A DNA stretch of 64,000 nucleotides, taken from Arion vulgaris (Eukaryota; Mollusca; Gastropoda; Stylommatophora; Arionidae). The translations under genes and the position numbers were made by a program. Below, in pieces: positions 35,501 to 44,500 of this stretch. Within the stretch, counting starts at the first letter, position 1; every line of letters begins with the position of its first letter. The DNA lies in assembly GCA_020796225.1 (NCBI GenBank), contig CM036758.1, forward strand, positions 71,522,366-71,586,365. The letters run 5' to 3'. Below the pieces are notes generated by a model. It had not been told where the DNA came from. It saw only the letters and a program-made list of their open reading frames with translations, and ran no database searches.

Positions 35501-38500
35501 ATATCAGATGTCCCGCCGCCGGAGTGGTTACCCGGGACCAAATTGGGGTGTAAAGAATAGAACCACTGTTACCTGCCATGCATATCGTAAGAGGCGTCTA
35601 AGGAGGTTGGGCATGGAGCTAGCTACCCTACACCGTAAAAACACTAGATGGCTACAGAACAGAGAGCGAACCAAGTAAACGCTGGCTGAAACCGGACACA
35701 TCGCCGAAGGATAAGCACCAGAGCTCCAAATGGTGCTGAAAATATGACGTAAAACACACCAATGCTAAGACTGCATGAATCAGATTTCCACATGAATAGA
35801 ATTTATGGGGAGATCTGGTACATCGGTCTGGGCGTGATATCGACAGAGAGAGAGAAGAGAGATGTCCCGCCTCAGTTGCCACCATCCTCAAGGCATTAGA
35901 CACATCCTGTATCCATCTTCTTCGTTGTCTTCCCTACTTCTATTTGCCAAGATGTCTCCTTCTATAATGGTTGTACCCAATCCTTTGTACCTAGCATACG
36001 TCCAACATATCTTAGTCTTCTCATTCTTGTTTGTAACAGCAGTCACTTTTCTGTGATTTTGAAATCCTTCGGATCTATTTGTTCACTTTACAACTCTCTA
36101 AACTTGAAACAAAAATTTTAAAATAAATTCTCAATTTGTTCCCCAGTATCTGATGTTTTTTTGGAAAATAACTTTTTTAATGAACTGCTCTAAATTGTTG
36201 AGTAACTGATTCAGTACGTCTTACTTGATGAAGTACGAGAATATAGATAGATAGACATATTAGATAGATAGACAGACAGACTAGACAGACAGACTAGACA
36301 GACAGACTAGACAGACAGACTAGACAGACAGACTAGACAGATTAGACAGACAGACAGACAGACTAGACAGACAGACAGACTAGACAGACAGACTAGACAG
36401 ACAGACTAGACAGACAGACAGACAGACTAGACAGACAGACTAGACAGACAGACTAGACAGACAGACTGACAGATTAGACAGATTAGACAGACAGACAGAT
36501 TAGACAGATTAGACAGACAGACTAGACAGACAGACTGACAGATTAGACATACAGATTAGACAGATTAGACAGATTAGACAGACAGATTAGACAGATTAGA
36601 CAAGACTAGACTAGACTAGACTAGACTAGACAGACAGACAGATATAGACAGACAGATACAGACAGACAGACAGATTAGACAAGACTAGACTAGACTAGAC
36701 TAGACTAGACTAGACTAGACTAGACAGACAGACAGATATAGACAGACTGATACAGACAGATACAGATACAGAGACAGACAGACAAGACGGACAAGACAGA
36801 CAGACAGACAGACAGACAGATAGATAGCAGTAAGTTTCATGACATAATAAAATGTTGTGAATTGTGTGTGAAGTTTAAAGTCTGAATGTTAATCGTGACA
36901 GACATACAGATAGACTCATGTACACTAAATAAAAGATCGTCACTAGCCTTCAAGTGTGCACAGATTTCATATAACTTCCATTTTCTATTGTTCTATCCGG
37001 CACATGACACTTTTGATATAGTTTGTGTAAACATACCTGACCAAAACGGCTGAGTTCAACAGCAACATCACAGCCAGAGTTACCGATGCCTACAACCACG
37101 TGACGAGATTCTGTAGGCACATTTACTCTTCGCAGATCACGGGAGTGTAATATCTGACCTTTGAACTTAGACTGACCTTGAAATGGAAAGTGCAATCATT
37201 TAACATCAATTAATGTTATAGTTTGTTCCAAAATTCGTGATCAAACTAAGGTTTAATTTTTACTAAATCTACTGGACGGATACAAGTAATTTTTGCATGC
37301 AGTCTTATATACCTCACGACGTTACGAATTCATGTTTAACTAATTGGTAGGTAGCTTAGTTGATGCAAAAAACGTTTTTTGTTATATAATTTTGCATAAA
37401 CACAACAAAATGATAATCAAAGTTTAGAACTTACAGTAATACACAAAATGGTGGCGAATGATTGCAAAGGTGTATTCCTATTACATATTATAAAAAGAAA
37501 GGTGACATTGTGAACAAATGATATCTTCCACTTCTATAAATGAAAGTAAATGTTGCGTACATACGCCAATGACAGTCGGTATGAAACATTGTGAAGTAAT
37601 TAATTCCACGGGAATCCCGATTTTGACTTGCACTGAATGTATGTGGAACTCGGAAATGCTTAGTTATAGACAAACTTGACAATCGTACTGTAAAATTTCG
37701 ACAAGTATACCAGATCAACATCGCGGTAAATTTAGTAATAACATATAATAAAATTCTTACAGAACTAAAGGTTTGGGTGGGCAAAAATACTTTTGGAACG
37801 TCGTCACTGTTACCTATATAAAAATGCAAAAATCAAGAATTTCTGTCAAAGTGGATGATTTTATATCGGTCGGTAAAGATGATCACGAATTCTGGAACGA
37901 ACTATAGCTACTATTTTTTTTTTTATTGTACAAAGTGTTGATTTTTTTCGTTCCAGAAACACTTGATCTTTCAGCTCTTCGGCTCGGTGCCATGGACATC
38001 GTAACCCTTCGGTTCGGTGCCACGAACACCGTAAATCTGCAGAACCTGTGGCTTTTCTGCCAGCCCACGGAATTGAACCGCACTCACAGGGGTTTGTCAC
38101 CAGTCGTCCAACGCGCTACAAACACGCTGGGCAGGCGGGCGCAAAGTGTTGATAGAGACCACAGCCAACTCTAGATAACTAGGCCAGACAATTGACTGGT
38201 GAGTCCCTGACCTAGATCAGAGAAGGGGCTGGAAAATATAGATGTTTGATAGAACACTGCAAGCTATTTTTGCAATTTTACTCAATTCTGTGAGTCTATG
38301 GTTATTTATTGGTGACAAATATTCATAATATTGATATCTCTTCCTTAAACTTAACTTGTTGCATAATATAACTTCGATTTATCATTTTGTGTGATTTTAA
38401 AATGAATTCGTCGTCTATATAAACCAATACTGGAATGCGAGGTTACGTGGTGTAGTTGTGGTCTGATTTCCCATAATTCTTACTTGAGTCCGAAGGCCCA

Positions 38501-41500
38501 TAAGTTTATAGATGGCTCTGATAAAGACCCACAATAATACGAAACCTAGAAGCGAGGAATTATCAACAATTGTCATCATCATCATCAGGTGCCGTGCTGG
38601 CTGGCGTAGGCGACCAAGGATCTCTACAAATCTCTGTCCCTGTTGTTCGCTATCCTCTCAGATGTTGACGCTCTTCCGAGCCATGAAGTCAGGATATCCA
38701 AAATTTTCTCTCTCTGCATTTCTCTGTTTCGTCTACCCTCGATTTTACCGGCTGTAACAATGTGTTCTAAACCTCAATTCCTCAACACGTTTGAAAAAAT
38801 ATGAGTGCCTCTTTTGTAAGTCAACAATTGTAGATAAAAATAAATTTAAAAAATAACCATAATAATATTGAAACGTTTAAACACTTGGTCAACCAACCTT
38901 GAAAGTAGGGCATGTTGATATCAGCATGGTGACCCGTACAGATAAGAACAAAATCAAAATAATGGACAATGACGTCATTGGTTATTTTATCCTTGACCTT
39001 AATTTCCCATCTGCCAGATAATGGCGGATATTCTGTTTCTTGACTCTCAGTCTTATCTTGAACACACGCCTTTGATTTATCCAGATCGTTTGCCATGTGT
39101 TTGTTTTTCTGTTGATCGTCTTTTTTAGATTGATAGTTGCATTGTGTATCAGTCTTACTGTTGCTAGTTGTGTTGTTAATATCGCTACTAGATTGTGTGC
39201 AACTTTCTCGAGCAGACAGATTCGAAGTGTTTCCAGTGCCAAAATCGGTTTGATCTGTAACATTCTCATTACTAAACCCTTTCGTGTCTTGATGTGCAAC
39301 GTTGCTTTCTGTTATAGCTAGAACTTCAGTGTTGTACTGTATGAATTGCCGAAGTCTGAACCTGGTGACACAATAAAATACATAAATTAAACACAGACAT
39401 GATATTTCACTTCTAGCTTTTCTTCCATAATGACTACATCTCTATTAGCTATATTTGTTCTGTCTCTAACACTGTCGTGTCTTAGCAGCGCCGGATTAGC
39501 CTAGTAGCAGAAGTCGAAAATGCTACGGGCCCCGCGCTTCTGGGGGCCCCGCGCCTATGTGACAGAGATGAAAAATAAAAAAAATAACCAAGATGTTATA
39601 TAAAAAACACGCAAGCTGTCTGAGTTTTTAAGTGTCGTGGGTGATGGTGCTGAATCCAAAGAAATCGAAGCAGGAAATACAGAAGTCTCGTCTCACTGTG
39701 TAGTAGATGAGGGCAGTGCTATAGAAGAATCATCATTACAAATATTTCCATTAAGATCAGCAACTCTTCACGATTTAGCCACATCTTCCAGAAGACAAAC
39801 TGAAGTCGAATGTACAGCAAGTTCTCCCAATTTAGCAAAAAACATACGATAAAGAAAACAATCCACGATTTTGTCGAAAATCGTTTTTCACATATACACA
39901 TAAACCAACTAACAAAACTCATGTGAGAGATTGGTTGCGTTATTCAGAAACTAAAGGACAACTTTTCTGTTTTGTTTGCAAAGTTACTAATTCAGGCTGT
40001 TCGTCACGGTTTACGAAAGAAGGATTTGACGATTGGAAAAACGCAAATAATTTGTTGAAAAGACATGAAGAAAGCACCTCCCATAGAAAAGCGATAATTT
40101 CACTGTTAGTTTGCACAAAGAAGGATGCGCGTTCCGATTCTCAACTTGTAAGTCAAATTGAGACCGAACAAAAATATTGGCTGACACTTTTAGAGCGAAT
40201 TACTTCAGTTATCCAATTTTTAGCAGAACGAGGTTTTGCACTTCGGGGTAGTGATGAAACTATTGGTTCACCTAATAATGGAAATTATTTAGGTTTGTTG
40301 GAATTAATAGCCAAATGTGACATTTTTCTGGCTCAGCATATAATTACTTATGCAAATAAAGGAAAGGGACATACATCGTACTTATCAAAAACAACAGATG
40401 AGGAATTTATCCATCTAATTGCATCAAGCTTACTGGATCATATTATTTGCGAAATTAAGAAATGCAAGTACTATTCCGTATCACTGGACTCTACTCCAGA
40501 CATTTCGCATGTGGGCCAACTCACTCTAATAGTGCGCTATGTGTTACCATCTGGACCAGTGGAAAGGTAAGTCAAGTTCTTGGATATGGAAGGTCATACT
40601 GCTGAACATCTCGTCCAAAGTTTACTTGATTTTTTAACGAAAAATGGCATTGATATCAAAGACTGTCGCGGTCAAAGCTATGACAATGCCAGCAACATGA
40701 GTGGGAAATACAACGGCTTACAAGCACGCATTAAGGAGATAAATAAGTACGCAGAATACATTCCCTGCTTTGCACATTCACTGAATTTGGTTGGTAAGTG
40801 TGCTGCAGAATGTTGTATTATGCATCCCAGTCATTATGCATCCATTTTTTCGATTTTGTTGAAAACCTCTATACATTCTTTTTCTCTTCCACCTAGTGAC
40901 GGGGAATTCTCACAAAGCACTGGAAGATACAGGTTAAAAACTCTTGACTTTGTCTCTTCAGACTGTCGGACACCAGGTGGTCTTCCCGAGCTGATGCGAC
41001 AAAAGCACTTTTATGTGGTTTTACCATTATCAAACAAGTTTTGGATGACATCTCAAATAACATGGATCAAAAGGTAGAGTGTCGTAATCAAGCGTATGGT
41101 CTAGTTTTGGAGATGAGTAAGTTGGAAACGGGAATAGTTAGCATTTTATGGAACGGAATTTTAGAACGCTTGCAAGCGTATAGCGCTTCATTACAGTCAC
41201 CTGATCAAGACCTTAACCCTTTCGCTGCTACATACTTTCTGAAGGCTGGGCTAAAAATAGCTACTCTTTGTTTCTAGGTCACAAACGTGTATGTATGCCT
41301 ATAGCAGTGACAGTAGCAATGTATAACGTGTTAACACGTCTTTATCCGAAAGAGGAGAGATAATAACACACGTGTTAATGCGTCTTTAGAAGTGAATGGG
41401 AAAACGTATATATACGTCCTTAGCAGCTAAAGGGTTAACACGGGATATGCTCTTTATGAATCGTTACACGGGTACGTTCAAGCAATGCAGCCTACATTTT

Positions 41501-44500
41501 CAGATATTGAGGCCAAAGCCAAAATCCTGACTGACTGTCAAGAATATCAACAACAAACTTTAAGATGACGCAAGCGAAATACTTAGTACGACGATTTCCG
41601 TACTACTACGCTCGATGAAGTTGTAGAAAATCAAACACCCAAACAAAAATTTGAAAGTCAGGAGTTTATTGACATAATTGATAATGTACTCTCTGCCTTA
41701 GCTAAATGCATGGAGTAAATAGAGCGTACCATAGAGTGAATGGTGTATTTGGAATACTTTGGCAGTTAAAATCTCTTACAGCAGAAGAGATCTTGAAAAG
41801 AACTCCAAATATTGTCAGCTCTTACCAAGAGGATTTGGAAGAAAGCCTAGGCGACGAACTTGTGCAGTTCGTTGAACTTCTTAAAACTAATGTAGCTGCT
41901 GCTATTAGCAACGAAAAGAATGAGGCCCTTGAACTGCAATTTTATAAACTTATAATGGAAAATTCACTAGAGTCGTGTTTCCCAAATGTAGAAGTAGTCT
42001 TACGAATTTACTTGTCTTTAATAATAACTAACTGCAGCGGAGAACGTTCTTTTTCAACATTAAAGCGTATAAAAAGTGAGTTAAGAAACATGATGGGACA
42101 AGATCGTCTAAATAACCTCACCTTAATGAACATTGAATGTAATTTACTTAGAGAAATTGATTTGTCTAGTATTATCTCTAAATTTGCTCACATTAAATCG
42201 AGACAAGTTTGTTTGTAAAATTTATGTTTTATTTTATTATCATACAAAACTTAGGCCCCCTTGCTGGCCTAATCCGGCACTGTGTCTTAGTTAAACCGTC
42301 GTATGACTGACTCTAGGTACAACAGTAAATATTGTCCTAGTTAAACCGTCGTATGACTGACTCTAGGTACAACAGTAAATATTGTCCTAGTTAAACCGTC
42401 GTATGACTGACTCTAGGTACAACAGTAAATATTGTCCTAGTTAAACCGTCGTATGACTGACTCTAGGTACAATAGTAAATATTGTCCCAGTTAAACCGTC
42501 GTATGACTGACTCTAGGTAAAACAGTAAATATTGTCCTAGTTAAACCGTCGTATGACTGACTCTAGGTAAAACAGTAAATATTGTCCTAGTTAAACCGTC
42601 GTATGACTGACTCTAGGTAAAACAGTAAATATTGTCCTAGTTAAACCGTCGTATGACTGACTCTAGGTAAAACAGTAAATATTGTCCTAGTTAAACCGTC
42701 GTATGACTGACTCTAGGTACAATAGTAAATATTGTCCTAGTTAAACCGTTGTATGACTGACTCTAGGTAAAACAGTAAATATTGTCCTAGTTAAACCGTC
42801 GTATGACTGACTCTAGGTACAATAGTAAATATTGTCCCAGTTAAACCGTCGTATGACTGACTCTAGGTAAAACAGTAAATATTGTCCTAGTTAAACCGTC
42901 GTATGACTGACTCTAGGTACAATAGTAAATATTGTCCCAGTTAAACCGTCGTATGACTGACTCTAGGTAAAACAGTAAATATTGTCCTAGTTAAACCGTC
43001 GTATGACTGACTCTAGGTAAAACAGTAAATATTGTCCTAGTTAAACCGTCGTATGACTGACTCTAGGTACAATAGTAAATATTGTCCTAGTTAAACCGTT
43101 GTATGACTGACTCTAGGTAAAACAGTAAATATTGTCCTAGTTAAACCGTCGTATGACTGACTCTAGGTACAATAGTAAATATTGTCCCAGTTAAACCGTC
43201 GTATGACTGACTCTAGGTAAAACAGTAAATATTGTCCTAGTTAAACCGTCGTATGACTGACTCTAGGTAAAACAGTAAATATTGTCCTAGTTAAACCGTC
43301 GTATGACTGACTCTAGGTACAACAGTAAATATTGTCCTAGTTAAACCGTTGTATGACTGACTCTAGGTAAAACAGTAAATATTGTCCTAGTTAAACCGTC
43401 GTATGACTGACTCTAGGTAAAACAGTAAATATTGTCCTAGTTAAACCGTCGTATGACTGACTCTAGGTAAAACAGTAAATATTGTCCTAGTTAAACCGTC
43501 GTATGACTGACTCTAGGTAAAACAGTAAATATTGTCCTAGTTAAACCGTCGTATGACTGACTCTAGGTGAAATGAAAATCGTGACATATCCTAAAGGACG
43601 TAGCCATCAACCACAGTAAACGAGTCGTTGATTTTCTAGGCACCACTTATACGTTCAGTAGTTTACAATTGCTTTCTGAACGGTGAGATCTATTGTTACC
43701 TTTTTATAAAAATCCCACGGAAACGAATTTGCTTCCAAATTTGCCCACCGTGGGATTTGAACCAAGTACGCTTGGGTTCGTGATCGAGCTCACTACCGCT
43801 TGAGCTACAGACGCTCACAACAGTAGGTACTACAGACTCTAGGTACAACAGTAAATATTGTCCTAGTTAAACCGCCGTAGAGCTGACTGTAGGCATCAAG
43901 TGTTTGTTGTTGTTAACCCCTTCGTCATTCAAGCCGATATACCGGCTCGCAATATTGTTCAAGATGACGCAAAGCTAGTTTACTGGCTAATTTAGTAAAC
44001 ATTCCAATATAAATGCATCCGAAGAAGATACAAATATGGATTGAAAAGGTTAAATTTATCACTAGTTCCTGAAACTTTTAACTTTTTATTTTTTTTTTAG
44101 TTTTCGAGAGTGGTGGATCGGACGGGTATGTACTCTTTTTTTCATGAAGATATGTGTTTCTTGCACTATCAAACTCCTGAACAATTAATATCACATTTAT
44201 CAATGTAATTTAGAACAACATTTGGAACTTGCCTAGCGCAGGAAAGGAATGATGCATCTTACATCCCCAATACAAGTTGGATATAAATATTCACTTTGTG
44301 GCGTATATTCAAAAGAAAGCTGGATGGAAACACTCACTTTGTGGCGTATATTCAAAATAAAGTTAGATTGAAACACTCTCTTTGTGGCGTATATTCAAAA
44401 TAAAGTTAGATTGAAACACTCTCTTTGTGGCGTATATTCAAAAGAAAGTTAGATTGAAACACTCTCTTTGTGGCGTATATTCAAAAGAAAGCTGGTTGGA

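Larger units (their letters stand above)
39486..42282 (+). mobile_element. hAT-superfamily DNA transposon, complete ends, decayed
   Basis: 2797 bp bounded by terminal inverted repeats (CAGCGCCGGATTAG at the left, CTAATCCGGCACTG at the right) and an exact 8-bp target duplication TGTCTTAG (39478-39485 and 42283-42290). The 8-bp TSD, TIRs and transposase type all say hAT. It sits in FMO intron 1, antisense to the gene, between exon 2 and the 50-bp array. Confidence 0.95.
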
